The notes below the pieces were generated by a model. That model made no database searches, was not told the DNA's origin, and was given only the letters and a program-made list of their open reading frames with translations. Below are positions 27,609 through 36,874 of a DNA stretch of 64,000 nt, piece by piece. The first letter of the stretch is position 1. Every line of letters starts with the position of its first letter. Origin of the DNA: Nevskia sp. (GTDB lineage Bacteria; Pseudomonadota; Gammaproteobacteria; Nevskiales; Nevskiaceae); contig JAKFUK010000002.1 of the NCBI GenBank assembly GCA_021732745.1, positions 868,001 through 932,000 on the forward strand, in the 5' to 3' direction. Both the position numbers and the translations under genes were made by a program.

Positions 27609-29429
27609 ATGCGTCCCGACCCTGCTCGAAACCTGCCGTTCGATCTCATCATCTGCAATGGTCGCCATTTTGACGGCACCGGCGGCCCGTCAGCGATCCG
27701 CCACCTCGGCATCCGCGATGGCCGCGTGGTCGCTGTCGGCACCGAACCGCTGGACGAAACCGGCTGCGGGCAAGTGATCAATGCCGCAGGCCTGTGGGTG
27801 ACACCAGGCTTCCTCGACACCCACACCCATTACGACGCCGAACTGCTGGCCGGCCCGGGCTTGAAGGAAAGCGTGCGCCATGGCGTGACCACGGTGACCT
27901 TCGGCTCCTGCTCGATCGGCATGGTCTGTTCCGACGCCGAGGACTGCTCGGACCTGTTCACCCGCGTCGAGTCGATTCCGCGCGAGGAAGTGCTGCCGCT
28001 GTTGAAGCGCACCAAAACCTGGAACACGCCGCGCGGCTATGTCGACGCGCTGGAGAAGATGCCGCTGGGGCCTAATGTCACCGCGTTTCTCGGCCATTCC
28101 GACCTGCGGGTGTCGGTGATGGGCCTGTCGCGTGCTGTCGACAAGGCCACGCAGCCGACCGAAGCCGAAATGCAGCACATGGAAGCGGTGCTCGAAGAAG
28201 GGCTGGACGTCGGCCTGCTCGGCCTGTCGACCATGACCACCAAGTGGGACAAGCTCGACGGCGACCGCGAGCGCTCGAAATCGCTGCCGACCACCTACGC
28301 TAAGTGGAAGGAATACGCGCGCCTGAACCGGGTGCTGCGGCGCCGCGAGCGCATTCATCAGGGCGCGCCGGACATCGTCACCAAGATCAACATGTTCGCC
28401 TTCCTGTTCGCCTCGTTCGGCTGGTTCCGGAAGCCGCTGAAGACCACGCTGATCACCTTGATGGACGTGAAGTCGAACGGCCTGCTGCACCGCATGGTCG
28501 GCAAGCTGGCGCACTTCTGCAACCGCTACTTCAACGCCAACTTCCGCTGGCAGGCCCTGCCCTGCCCGTTCGAGGTTCATGCCGACGGCATCGACCTGGT
28601 GATCTTCGAGGAGTTCGGCGCTGGCGAAGCGGCCCTGCATCTGGCCAACGAAGTCGAGCGCAACGTGCTGCTCAAGGACGAGAAGTACCGCCGCTGGTTC
28701 CGCAAGAACTACGAATCGAAGCTCACGCCGCGCGTCTGGCATCGCGATTTCCACGACGCCGAGATCGTCGGCTGCCCGGATGCCAGTGTCATCGGCAAGA
28801 GCTTCGGGGCGGTGGCCGATGCCCGCGGCATCCATCCGGTTGATGCCTTTCTCGATCTGGTGGTCGAGCATGGCAAGGCGCTGCGCTGGAAAACAACCAT
28901 CGGCAACTACCGCAAGCACCGCCTTGAAGCCATCGTGCAGGACAAGGGCGCGATCCTGTCGTTTTCCGATGCCGGTGCCCACATCCGCAACATGGCCTTC
29001 TACAACTTCCCGCTGCGGATGCTGAAGCTGGTCAACGATGCCAACGTCGAAGGCCGCAGCTTCATGAGCATGGAACACGCCGTGTGGCGGCTGACCGGCG
29101 AACTCGGCGACTGGTTCGGCATCGACGCCGGTCATCTGCGGCTCGGTGATCGCGCCGACATCGCCATCATCGACCCGCGCGGGCTTGATGCCTCGACCGC
29201 CGCCTATGCCGAAGCGCCGATGCCGGAATTCGGTGGCGTGATGCGCATGGTCAACCGCAACGATGCGGCCGTGGCTGCGACCATCATCAACGGCCGCATC
29301 GCCTATCGGCAGACCCGCTTCGCCGCCGATTTCGGCGAACAGCGCGGTTACGGCCGATTCCTGCGCGCGGGCGAAATTCCGGCGCGTGACGCAGCGTCCG
29401 TCGAGGCCAGCCTGGCCCGAGCCGCCTGA
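27609..29429 (+). CDS. Amidohydrolase, N-acyl-D-amino-acid deacylase-like
   Basis: A 606-residue metal-dependent hydrolase. LIICNGRHFDGTGGP and GIRDGRVVAVG form the usual N-terminal beta-sandwich; VTPGFLDTHTHYDAEL carries the HxH metal ligands; SFSDAGAHIRNMAF near residue 457 gives the late Asp; and LGDRADIAIIDP closes the sandwich. The set matches the D-aminoacylase branch of the amidohydrolase superfamily, though at over 600 residues it is longer than classical D-aminoacylases. Start taken at 27609, because the additional 21 codons upstream are unlike the family. A TetR regulator gene follows 2 bp after the stop. Confidence 0.82.
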   Translation: MRPDPARNLPFDLIICNGRHFDGTGGPSAIRHLGIRDGRVVAVGTEPLDETGCGQVINAAGLWVTPGFLDTHTHYDAELLAGPGLKESVRHGVTTVTFGSCSIGMVCSDAEDCSDLFTRVESIPREEVLPLLKRTKTWNTPRGYVDALEKMPLGPNVTAFLGHSDLRVSVMGLSRAVDKATQPTEAEMQHMEAVLEEGLDVGLLGLSTMTTKWDKLDGDRERSKSLPTTYAKWKEYARLNRVLRRRERIHQGAPDIVTKINMFAFLFASFGWFRKPLKTTLITLMDVKSNGLLHRMVGKLAHFCNRYFNANFRWQALPCPFEVHADGIDLVIFEEFGAGEAALHLANEVERNVLLKDEKYRRWFRKNYESKLTPRVWHRDFHDAEIVGCPDASVIGKSFGAVADARGIHPVDAFLDLVVEHGKALRWKTTIGNYRKHRLEAIVQDKGAILSFSDAGAHIRNMAFYNFPLRMLKLVNDANVEGRSFMSMEHAVWRLTGELGDWFGIDAGHLRLGDRADIAIIDPRGLDASTAAYAEAPMPEFGGVMRMVNRNDAAVAATIINGRIAYRQTRFAADFGEQRGYGRFLRAGEIPARDAASVEASLARAA

Positions 29430-29431
29430 AC

Positions 29432-30061
29432 ATGGCGGACGACGCGCCACCACGGCGCACCCAGGCCGAACGCCGCGCCGGCAGCCTGCGGCGGCTGCTC
29501 GACGCCGCAACTTCCGCACTGATCGAGATCGGCTACTACCGCACCACGATCGCGGAAATCTGCGCCCGTGCCGGACTGTCGCAGGGGGCCTTGTTCCGCC
29601 ACTTCGATACCCGCATCGCGCTGCTGATCGCGGTTGCCGAAGATATCGACGAGGGCTTGCGCGCGCTGTATCGCCGCGATTTCGAGCAGCTGCATCCAGC
29701 CCAGACCGATGAACTGCTGCTGGCCATGTCGGTGCTGCGCGCCAATGTCGCCTCGCCGCTGCATCAGGCCTGGTTCGAACTGTTGATGGCGGCGCGCACC
29801 GATGCAGCACTCCACGCCGCCCTGCTGCCGATCTGGCAGCGCCGCGCTGCGGACGACCAGGCGCTGGCTGCGCTGCTGCTGCCCGATGCGGCGCAGCACT
29901 TGCCGGATTTCGCGGTGATCGTCGACACCATGGTCACCCTGTTTCACGGCGAAGGTGTCGACCGTTTCCTGCGTCACGATCCTGACGCCGAAGCACGCCG
30001 CATGGCCTGGCTGATCGACCGCCTGCGGCCGCTGCTCGAGCAGGCCGATATCCGGAAATGA
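29432..30061 (+). CDS. TetR/AcrR-family transcriptional regulator
   Basis: A 209-residue regulator with an N-terminal helix-turn-helix (TTIAEICARAGLSQGALFRHF, about residues 39-58, split into two helices) and a helical ligand-binding C-terminus. The gene begins 2 bp after the amidohydrolase stop, so it is translated from the same message and probably controls that operon. The 17-bp palindrome-like element in front of the operon (27517-27533) is a candidate operator, which is inference from position only. Confidence 0.87.
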   Translation: MADDAPPRRTQAERRAGSLRRLLDAATSALIEIGYYRTTIAEICARAGLSQGALFRHFDTRIALLIAVAEDIDEGLRALYRRDFEQLHPAQTDELLLAMSVLRANVASPLHQAWFELLMAARTDAALHAALLPIWQRRAADDQALAALLLPDAAQHLPDFAVIVDTMVTLFHGEGVDRFLRHDPDAEARRMAWLIDRLRPLLEQADIRK

Positions 30062-30215
30062 TCCTGCGGCAAGTCGCACAAAATGGGGCGGCAAAGTGCC
30101 GCCGATAGAGCGTTTGACTCACGTACGCGGGCGGCACCTTCATTTATAGTGCGGCGACGGCCTTCGTCCGGAATGCTGCTGCACGATCGTGATCTGACCG
30201 CCTGACGCCGACTGG

Positions 30216-32357
30216 ATGAAGAACCCGTTTCTCAGCGTACGAATGCGCCTGCTGGCCTTGTGCCTGGGCTCCGTATTGGTGCTGGGTGGTGCCAGCGCCT
30301 TCATCGTGCTGCTGATGGTGCAGGATCAGCAGGACCGCGAGGAGCGGCAGACCCAGTTCGAGCGCTACGAAACGGTGCACGCCGTGCAGCAGGCGCAAGG
30401 CCTGTTCCGGCATCGCAGCGGCCAGACCACGTCGGCCAACGCCATGGGCGACAAGGCCGCCCTCGATGCTGCACGCACGGCGCAGCAAGTCGCGAAAACC
30501 AATCTCGATCGCGAGTTGCTCCGCTTCGCCCGCTTCGACGAAACCAGCGCCAAGCGGATCGAAGATGCCAACAGCGCGGTCGCCGATCTGTCGGACCGTG
30601 CGATCGCCGCGATGGTCGCCGGCCGCCAGCCGGAAGTCGTCAGCAACCTGACCGACTTGCAGCAAAGGCTTGACCAGATCGAGGAAACGCTGCGCGCCGC
30701 CAAGCTGCGCGAGCAGACCCAGTTGCACCAGCGGCAGACCGGCGAACGGCAGCGCGTGGAAAACGCGATCCGCTTCGCGAGCCTGGTGATCGGCGGCGCG
30801 ATCATTCTCGGCTTGATCGCCACCTTCACGGTGGTGCGCTCGGTGATCCGGCCGCTGCAGATCACCACCGATGCGATCCGCCAGGTCAATGCCGGGGCCA
30901 TCGAGATCGACCTGCCGCCGATTCGCCCCGACGAGTTCGGCGACATGGCCGTGGCCCTGCGCCAGTTCCGCGATCAGGCCGAGCGCCTGCGCCGTCTGGC
31001 CTATTACGACCCGCTGACCGGCCTCGGCAACCGTGCCCGGCTGGAGGAAAGCCTGCAAAGGGCCATTGACCGCTCGCGCCAGACGCGCGAGCCGGTCGCC
31101 CTGTTCTATGTCGATCTCGACAACTTCCGCGCCGTCAACGACAAGTTCGGCCACAAGGCCGGCGATCGCTATCTGGGCGAAGCTGCCAGCCGCCTGAACC
31201 GTTTCATGCCGCCGGGCGCGCAGCTCTGCCGGCACAGCGGTGACAAGTTCGCGATCACCATTGATCGGCTCGACGCCGGTTCGTCGCTGGAAAATACGCT
31301 GCGCGAGCAGGCCGACAGCGTGTTGCGCGGCGTGTCGGAAAGCTATCCGCTGGGCGATCACCTGCTGCACATGGCGGTGTCGATCGGCATTGCGGTGTTC
31401 CCCGGTGACGGCGAAACCGCCGAACAGATCATCGCCAGCGCCGAAGCGGCGATGTACGTCGCCAAGAAGAACGGCCGCAACAACGCCCGCTTCGCCTCCG
31501 CCCAGCTCACCGGCACCATGCGCAAGCAACTGGCGCTGGCCAGCGAAATCCGGCGCGGCCTGGAACGCGGCGAATTCGAGCCGTTCTACCAGCCGGTGGT
31601 CGATGTCGAACAGGGCCGGGTGATCGGTGCCGAAGCGCTGCTGCGCTGGCGGCATCCGGAAAACGGCCTGATGCCGCCGAGCGATTTCATCCAGGTGGCG
31701 GAAGAGTCCGGGCTGATCAACCAATTGGGCGAGCTGTGCCTGATCAAGGCGCACGAACAGGCGCAGGTCTGGGCGTCCAGGAACCGGCGCATCCGGGTGT
31801 CGGTGAACCTGTCGGTGCGCCAGGTGCACGATGGGAAAATCTTGCAGATCCTGCGCGGCTTCGGCAGCTCGCCCGGCTCGCGCGAGCGGCTGATCGACTT
31901 CGAGCTGACCGAATCGGCCTTGCTCGATTCCACCGAGTACAGCCACACCATGCTCACCGAGATCAAGCGTCTCGGCTTTCGCATCGGGCTTGATGATTTC
32001 GGCACCGGTTATTCCTCGTTCAGCTATCTGCAACGGCTGCCGATCGACAAGATCAAGATCGACCGCCAGTTCGTGACCGCGATGGGCGCGTCCAAGCAGG
32101 CGCTGGCGATCGTCTCAGCCACCCTGACCCTGGCCCAGAACCTTGATCTGGGCGTGATCGCCGAAGGCGTGGAAAGCACCGAGCAGATGCGCCAGCTGCG
32201 CATTCTTGGCTGCAAGCTGCAACAGGGTTTTTACTTCACTCGCGCGCTGCCGGCGGCAGATTTCGAGGCCTGGTCGATCGCTTTCGAGCGCGGCGGCATG
32301 GAGGCCCATGCGCTCTCCGTCGCCACTCGCGAGCCGGTCACCATCGGCTTGCGCTGA
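30216..32357 (+). CDS. Membrane HAMP-GGDEF-EAL protein, probable c-di-GMP phosphodiesterase
   Basis: A 713-residue protein. Transmembrane helices at about 10-35 and 186-208 enclose a periplasmic helical sensor, then a HAMP domain (about 205-258), a GGDEF domain (about 262-425) and an EAL domain (about 437-690). The GGDEF signature is replaced by SGDKF (341-345), so diguanylate cyclase activity is unlikely. The EAL motifs are intact: E473-A-L, NLSVRQ, DDFGTGYSS (593-601) and IAEGVES. The expected activity is hydrolysis of cyclic di-GMP, with the dead GGDEF perhaps binding GTP. It is monocistronic and opposed to the HEAT-repeat genes. Confidence 0.9.
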   Translation: MKNPFLSVRMRLLALCLGSVLVLGGASAFIVLLMVQDQQDREERQTQFERYETVHAVQQAQGLFRHRSGQTTSANAMGDKAALDAARTAQQVAKTNLDRELLRFARFDETSAKRIEDANSAVADLSDRAIAAMVAGRQPEVVSNLTDLQQRLDQIEETLRAAKLREQTQLHQRQTGERQRVENAIRFASLVIGGAIILGLIATFTVVRSVIRPLQITTDAIRQVNAGAIEIDLPPIRPDEFGDMAVALRQFRDQAERLRRLAYYDPLTGLGNRARLEESLQRAIDRSRQTREPVALFYVDLDNFRAVNDKFGHKAGDRYLGEAASRLNRFMPPGAQLCRHSGDKFAITIDRLDAGSSLENTLREQADSVLRGVSESYPLGDHLLHMAVSIGIAVFPGDGETAEQIIASAEAAMYVAKKNGRNNARFASAQLTGTMRKQLALASEIRRGLERGEFEPFYQPVVDVEQGRVIGAEALLRWRHPENGLMPPSDFIQVAEESGLINQLGELCLIKAHEQAQVWASRNRRIRVSVNLSVRQVHDGKILQILRGFGSSPGSRERLIDFELTESALLDSTEYSHTMLTEIKRLGFRIGLDDFGTGYSSFSYLQRLPIDKIKIDRQFVTAMGASKQALAIVSATLTLAQNLDLGVIAEGVESTEQMRQLRILGCKLQQGFYFTRALPAADFEAWSIAFERGGMEAHALSVATREPVTIGLR

Positions 32358-32361
32358 AGTT

Positions 32362-33252
32362 TCAGCTGCCGCGCCAGCCGGCCAGCCGCGCCCGCGCTTC
32401 ATTGGCCACCAGCGGGGCGCTGTCGCTGCAGGCCCGTTCCCAGATCTTCAGCGCATCGTCGGGCAATAGCCGCGCCAGCGCTTCGTAGGCGGTGAGCCGC
32501 GTGCGTCGACAGGGATGACGGCGCGCGAGATCGCCCAGCAACTGGCAGGTTTCGCCGTTGCCGGCGTGGCCGGCCATGGCCACCGCGTCGATGCGCCGCG
32601 CGGTGTCGGTATGGGCACCGAAACCCGCGATGGTACGGCGCTGCAAGTCGAAATAGAACTGGTCGCGGGCGTTGAGCACCGGGGAATCGAACATCAGGCT
32701 CAGGGTGATGCTGATCTCGTCCGGCGGAAACTGGACGTGGAGATCGCGGCTTCCGCGATACAGCATGGCCCGGCCGCTGGCGAAGCGGGTTCGCTCCAGA
32801 AAGCGCAATTCGACTGCCTCGCCGACATAGCCTTCGATGGCGTCGTGGTCGTACTCGTAGATTTCGGTGACGTAGCCATCGCCGAAGTAGCCGACGGTCA
32901 GGAAATGGAAGTTGTGATCGTGGGCTACGTCGTAGCGTGGCTCGCTCATCTGCACGCGGCCGGCAGTGAGATCGGCAGACGAAGGCCAGATGTTGGCGCG
33001 CAGCCGGAAATCCTTGCCGCTGCCGAGCGGAATCGCCTGCGCCAATGCCGTCGAGCCGCCGTCGACCCGGCCGCCCAGACGCCGGTTCAGCAGCCGCACA
33101 ATCAGTTCGCGGTCGTTGACCAGGGCACCCAGAACAGGGGCCAGCGACGCCAGACTGTTGGGATCATCGCGGTCGCCCAGGCGGCGGGCGCGGTCGATGA
33201 CCTCCTCGACACTGACGAGCTGATCGCTGGCACAAGCAATCGTCAGCGCCAT
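32362..33252 (-). CDS. HEAT-repeat-like protein, second of a pair, unknown function
   Basis: A 296-residue protein I cannot name. Residues about 80-205 look beta-rich (YDVAHDHNFHFLTVGYFGDG; ISITLSLMFDSPVLNARDQF), possibly a cupin- or jelly-roll-like domain. The last 90 residues are helical repeats of HEAT type (HPCRRTRLTAYEALARLLPD; SAPLVANEARARLAGW). Its ATG comes right after the upstream gene's stop (TGACATG), and both proteins share the order beta-rich domain then HEAT repeats, so they may be diverged tandem copies. No signal peptide or catalytic motif seen. Confidence 0.6.
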   Translation of the reverse strand: MALTIACASDQLVSVEEVIDRARRLGDRDDPNSLASLAPVLGALVNDRELIVRLLNRRLGGRVDGGSTALAQAIPLGSGKDFRLRANIWPSSADLTAGRVQMSEPRYDVAHDHNFHFLTVGYFGDGYVTEIYEYDHDAIEGYVGEAVELRFLERTRFASGRAMLYRGSRDLHVQFPPDEISITLSLMFDSPVLNARDQFYFDLQRRTIAGFGAHTDTARRIDAVAMAGHAGNGETCQLLGDLARRHPCRRTRLTAYEALARLLPDDALKIWERACSDSAPLVANEARARLAGWRGS

Positions 33253-33253
33253 G

Positions 33254-34096
33254 TCAGCGATCCCGCTGGCGGCTGGGGGCCGGATCGTCGCGATCCAGCG
33301 CCTGCCGCGCCGACAGGCGCACCTGCGGATGCGGATCGTCCAGCGCTGCGTTGAGCAGCTTGCGGGCCAGCGAGCGGCTCAGCCGGCCAATGTTCTGAAG
33401 CGCCGCGCCGCGCACGCCGGGGTTGGGATGCGCAGCCAGCGCCTGCAGCGGCTTCAGCGAGGTGTGGTGCGCCAGTCGGCCCGCCAGCCAGGCGGCAGCT
33501 TTCAGATCGGTGGTGTCGGGATCGGCGTCGGTGCATTGCCAGGCGTGCAGGCTGTCCCTGCTGAAACGCCATTCAAGCAGCGCCTGCGGGGCCGATTCGA
33601 GCATCAGGATCAGCAGCGGTGCCTCGATGCGGTAATCGAAGACCAGACCGGCCACCGGCATCCGCAGCAGTTCACCGGGGGCAACGGATATCGAGCCGGC
33701 GCGGCTCAGCCGCTGCGCCGGATCGAACACGGCATCGCGGAATCCGTCCGGTAGCTGATAGCGATCAAGCCGCAGCGGCAGGCTGCCGATCGGCGCCACC
33801 AGCGTGTCGCGAACGGTGCTGTGAAGGTAGCGGCGTGCCTGCGTCAACAAGCGCAGGGACAAAGTCCAGGCCGCGCCCTGAGCCAGTTGCAGGGTGGGTC
33901 CGCCCGAGCTGCCGACGGCAGCGGGATCGTCGACCAGCGCCTGCAAGCGTTCGTTGATCACCGCTTCGGCGACCTGCGGATCGAGCAGAAGCCGGAACAG
34001 CGGCTCGCAGGTCCAGAACGTATCCGCCCAGGCCGGCGAGTAACGCTTGCCGACCTGTGCCGCGAATGCCGCCACCAAAGGGTTCTGGACGATCAT
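33254..34096 (-). CDS. HEAT-repeat-like protein, first of a pair, unknown function
   Basis: A 280-residue protein when started at the ATG at 34096. The frame is open much further upstream but there it runs antisense through the DUF2807 gene, so that part is rejected. The N-terminal half is mixed (PLVAAFAAQVGKRYSPAWAD), the middle is beta-rich (LRMPVAGLVFDYRIEAPLLI), and the C-terminus has HEAT repeats (HPNPGVRGAALQNIGRLS; DPHPQVRLSARQAL). It seems to be a diverged paralogue of the following gene, and the two are translationally close. HEAT arrays generally mediate protein contacts. Confidence 0.6.
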   Translation of the reverse strand: MIVQNPLVAAFAAQVGKRYSPAWADTFWTCEPLFRLLLDPQVAEAVINERLQALVDDPAAVGSSGGPTLQLAQGAAWTLSLRLLTQARRYLHSTVRDTLVAPIGSLPLRLDRYQLPDGFRDAVFDPAQRLSRAGSISVAPGELLRMPVAGLVFDYRIEAPLLILMLESAPQALLEWRFSRDSLHAWQCTDADPDTTDLKAAAWLAGRLAHHTSLKPLQALAAHPNPGVRGAALQNIGRLSRSLARKLLNAALDDPHPQVRLSARQALDRDDPAPSRQRDR

Positions 34097-34249
34097 CGCG
34101 CTGCAGTCGCGTCCTTGTGAGGCAGGCAGGATGCTGCACTGTGCCACGTTGCTGTCGAAAGCGGTCGGCCACGGCGCTGCGCAAGCCTGCCGACTGCATC
34201 CAATCGTCGCTGCGGCGCATCCAAGGGCCATCAACCCGGGAGCTTCGCC

Positions 34250-34930
34250 ATGAACCATCGCCTCGTCGTGATCAGCAGCCTGCTGTGCGCCTTCGTCTGG
34301 CTCGGCATCAACAGTGCGCAGGAAGTGTCCGCCCACGACAGCGACGACAGCGTCAAGGGCTCGGGCAAGCGCGTCAGCGTCAGCCGCAGTCTGCCGCCAT
34401 TCACCGCCATCGACCTGCGCGACGCCAGCGACCTTGATCTGCGCATCGGCACCGACACCAGTGTGATCGTCGAAGCCGACGGCAACCTGATCGAGCGCAT
34501 CGTCACCGAAGTGGAAGGCGACACCCTGATCGTTCGCTCGAAAGGCGGCTATTCCATGCGCAAGAGCCCGAAACTGACGGTGACCCTGCCGCGCCTGACC
34601 GCACTGACCATCCACGGCAGCGGCGACGCCGACCTGCGCGGACTCGACAGCGAAAGCCTGAATTTGTCGATCCGCGGCTCCGGCGATATCGAAGCCGAGG
34701 GCCGCGCCGCAGTTCTCGGCGTGAGCATTCACGGCAGCGGCGATGCCGCGCTGGCCAAGCTCGTGGCCCGGCAGGTGCGGGCGTCGATCCACGGCAGCGG
34801 CGATATCGACGTCGAAGCGCGCGAATCACTCGATGCGGAAGTCAACGGCAGCGGCGACATCGTCTACGGCGGCCATCCTGCCCGGCTTTCGAAGCGAGTC
34901 CACGGCAGCGGCGAGATCGCGGCGCGCTGA
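34250..34930 (+). CDS. Exported DUF2807 (head GIN domain) protein
   Basis: A 226-residue protein with an N-terminal signal segment (RLVVISSLLCAFVWLGINSA) and a DUF2807 domain. The C-terminal half contains a run of HGSGD/RGSGD/NGSGD repeats about every 18-22 residues (positions about 123-223), which should form a right-handed beta-helix, with one GSGD turn per coil. FTAIDLRDASDLDLRIGTD is the typical domain start. Such proteins are extracytoplasmic and of unknown function. It is divergent from the HEAT-repeat genes, with about 150 bp between the two starts. Confidence 0.8.
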   Translation: MNHRLVVISSLLCAFVWLGINSAQEVSAHDSDDSVKGSGKRVSVSRSLPPFTAIDLRDASDLDLRIGTDTSVIVEADGNLIERIVTEVEGDTLIVRSKGGYSMRKSPKLTVTLPRLTALTIHGSGDADLRGLDSESLNLSIRGSGDIEAEGRAAVLGVSIHGSGDAALAKLVARQVRASIHGSGDIDVEARESLDAEVNGSGDIVYGGHPARLSKRVHGSGEIAAR

Positions 34931-35013
34931 ATCGGGAGAACAAGTGTTCCATTTCCGGACGAAGGCGGCGCTATCCTTGTCGCCTTGAATTTCCCCTGTC
35001 CTGGAGTGACCTG

Positions 35014-36189
35014 ATGAACGCCCCCCTGCCCGCCGGTGCCGCTGTGGCCGTCGATGCTGCCGAACTCGAATTGTTTCGCGACAACGTCCGCCGCTTCTTC
35101 ACTGAGAACGTCGAACCGCACTACGAACAGTGGGAGCGGGACGGCAAGTTTCCGGCCTCGCTGTACCTGGAAATGGGCGCCAACGGCCTGCTCTGCGTCG
35201 ACATGCCGGAAGCCTACGGCGGTGCTGGCGCGCCGTTCGAGTTCTCGATGGTGGTGATCGAGGAAGCCGCGCGCATGGGCTTCCTGGCGCTGGCCTCGAA
35301 CCTGTCGGTGCATTCCGACATCGCCGCCCCCTACATCCTGCATCTGGGCAGCGATTTCCAGCGCCAGAAGTACCTGCCGCGAATGGCCAGCGGCGAGTGC
35401 ATCGGCGCCATCGGCATGTCCGAACCCGGTGCCGGTTCCGACCTGCAGGGCATCAAGACTTCGGCCCTGCCAGACGGCGACGGCGGCTACATCATCAACG
35501 GCTCGAAGACCTTCATCACCAACGGCCAGCACGCCGGTGTCGTGATCCTCGCCACCAAAACCGATCCGAAAGCCGGTGCCAAGGGCACGACGCTGTTCAC
35601 TTTCGACACCGCCTTGCCTGGCTTCAAGCGCGGCCGCAACCTCGACAAGATCGGCTTGCACTCGGCCGACACCAGCGAGCTTTTCTTCGACAACGTGAAG
35701 ATTTCGGCTGACGAAGTGCTGGGCCGGGTCGGCGGCGGCTTTGGTCATCTGGTCGATGAACTCCCGCGCGAGCGTCTGGCACTGGCCGTCACCGCCGTCG
35801 GCCACGCAGAAGGTGCCTTGGAGAAGACCATCAAGTACACGATGGAGCGCAAGGCCTTCGGCAACCCGATCGCCAGCTTCCAGAACACCCGCTTCGAGTT
35901 GGCCAAGTGCAAGACTGACATCGAGGTGCACCGCGCCTTCGTCGAGAAGTGCAACGCCCAATACGCGATTGGCAAGCTCGACGTGCCGACCGCCGCGATG
36001 GTCAAACTCGCCACCACCGAGATGGAAGGCCGGGTCACCGATGCCTGCCTGCAGTTGTTCGGTGGCTACGGCTACATGACCGAATACCCGATCAGCCGCT
36101 ACTGGGCCGATGCGCGCATCCAGCGCATCTACGGCGGCACCAGCGAAATCATGAAGGAAGTGATCGCCCGCAGCCTGGTTGGTCGCTGA
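35014..36189 (+). CDS. Acyl-CoA dehydrogenase
   Basis: A 391-residue flavoenzyme with the full family set: GAIGMSEPGAGSDLQGIKT for FAD binding (about 131-149), NGSKTFITNG, ERKAFGNPIASFQ, LQLFGGYGYMTEYP and, at the end, RIYGGTSEIMKEVIARSL. The loop around 245-250 has LPRERLALAV. Length fits short/branched- or medium-chain acyl-CoA dehydrogenases. It introduces the 2,3-double bond in an acyl-CoA, passing electrons to ETF. A CTGGAGTGACCTG site precedes the ATG. Which acyl chain is used cannot be told. Confidence 0.9.
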   Translation: MNAPLPAGAAVAVDAAELELFRDNVRRFFTENVEPHYEQWERDGKFPASLYLEMGANGLLCVDMPEAYGGAGAPFEFSMVVIEEAARMGFLALASNLSVHSDIAAPYILHLGSDFQRQKYLPRMASGECIGAIGMSEPGAGSDLQGIKTSALPDGDGGYIINGSKTFITNGQHAGVVILATKTDPKAGAKGTTLFTFDTALPGFKRGRNLDKIGLHSADTSELFFDNVKISADEVLGRVGGGFGHLVDELPRERLALAVTAVGHAEGALEKTIKYTMERKAFGNPIASFQNTRFELAKCKTDIEVHRAFVEKCNAQYAIGKLDVPTAAMVKLATTEMEGRVTDACLQLFGGYGYMTEYPISRYWADARIQRIYGGTSEIMKEVIARSLVGR

Positions 36190-36210
36190 CTTCGCGGCTC
36201 GCCTCGCCGC

Positions 36211-36855
36211 TCAGAACGCCGCGCGCTGGATCAGGAAGTACGACACCACCAGCGCGCCGGTGTAGAAAACGCTGACCGCTGCGGCGGCTGCAATCCGCAT
36301 GGCGATGCCGGCACCGCCGACCTCTCGATACGCGAATGCAGTCGCCCAGCCGAGCAGGGCTTCGGGCAGCAGCACGTAGTCGGCGATGCCGTAATGGGTG
36401 CTGACGTTGCGCGGCCGCCAGATGCCGAACAGCGGTGCCGCCCATTCAGAAGCCGCGAACACCGCCAGCGCCAGCACGCCGGCCAGCATTGTCGAGCCGC
36501 GGGCAATCAGCAGCACCCAGAACAGCGGAATCACCCACATGCCGGCCATGTAGACCGGCACATGACCACCGATGCGCGGCGCGCCGAGATCCGGGAAGCT
36601 GAGGATGCCGATCAGCTGCGACAGCACCCAGTCCGGCACCACCTGAAAGATCGACAACGGCAGCAGGAACCACCACAAATCGAGCCAATGACCGTGGCCG
36701 CTGCTACGCGCGAACAGCGGCAGCAGCAGATTGAAAGCCACGACCAGCGCCAGCACCGCCAGCCCGAGCATCGGCGCATGCAGGTACTGGAACGCCGCCC
36801 AGCCGCCTGCGGCGAGCAGGCCGTTGAGGATCAGCGCGTCGCGGGCTTCACGCAT
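36211..36855 (-). CDS. Integral membrane protein, unknown function
   Basis: A 214-residue protein with six or so hydrophobic segments, for example AAFQYLHAPMLGLAVLALVV, GLHVIPLF-like VYMAGMWVIPLFWVLLIARG and VSVFYTGALVVSYFLIQRAA. No enzyme motif was recognised. It lies convergent to the acyl-CoA dehydrogenase and just upstream (19 bp) of the glutathione peroxidase gene's end, on the same strand as the peroxidase. Possibly an uncharacterised DUF-family membrane protein. Confidence 0.62.
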   Translation of the reverse strand: MREARDALILNGLLAAGGWAAFQYLHAPMLGLAVLALVVAFNLLLPLFARSSGHGHWLDLWWFLLPLSIFQVVPDWVLSQLIGILSFPDLGAPRIGGHVPVYMAGMWVIPLFWVLLIARGSTMLAGVLALAVFAASEWAAPLFGIWRPRNVSTHYGIADYVLLPEALLGWATAFAYREVGGAGIAMRIAAAAAVSVFYTGALVVSYFLIQRAAF

Positions 36856-36874
36856 CGGCCAGAGCGGGCGCGGT

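Noticed and set aside
27690-32033. 706- and 629-codon minus-strand frames opposite the amidohydrolase and EAL genes
   Set aside because: Both mirror the codon pattern of the plus-strand genes, which have intact catalytic motifs.
34097-34792. N-terminal extension of the HEAT-repeat gene
   Set aside because: It is antisense to the DUF2807 gene and shows no HEAT or other domain.
34600-34925. DNA repeat array from recurring GGCAGCGGCGA units
   Set aside because: The repeats are codons of the GSGD turns in the DUF2807 beta-helix, so they are protein structure rather than a DNA element.
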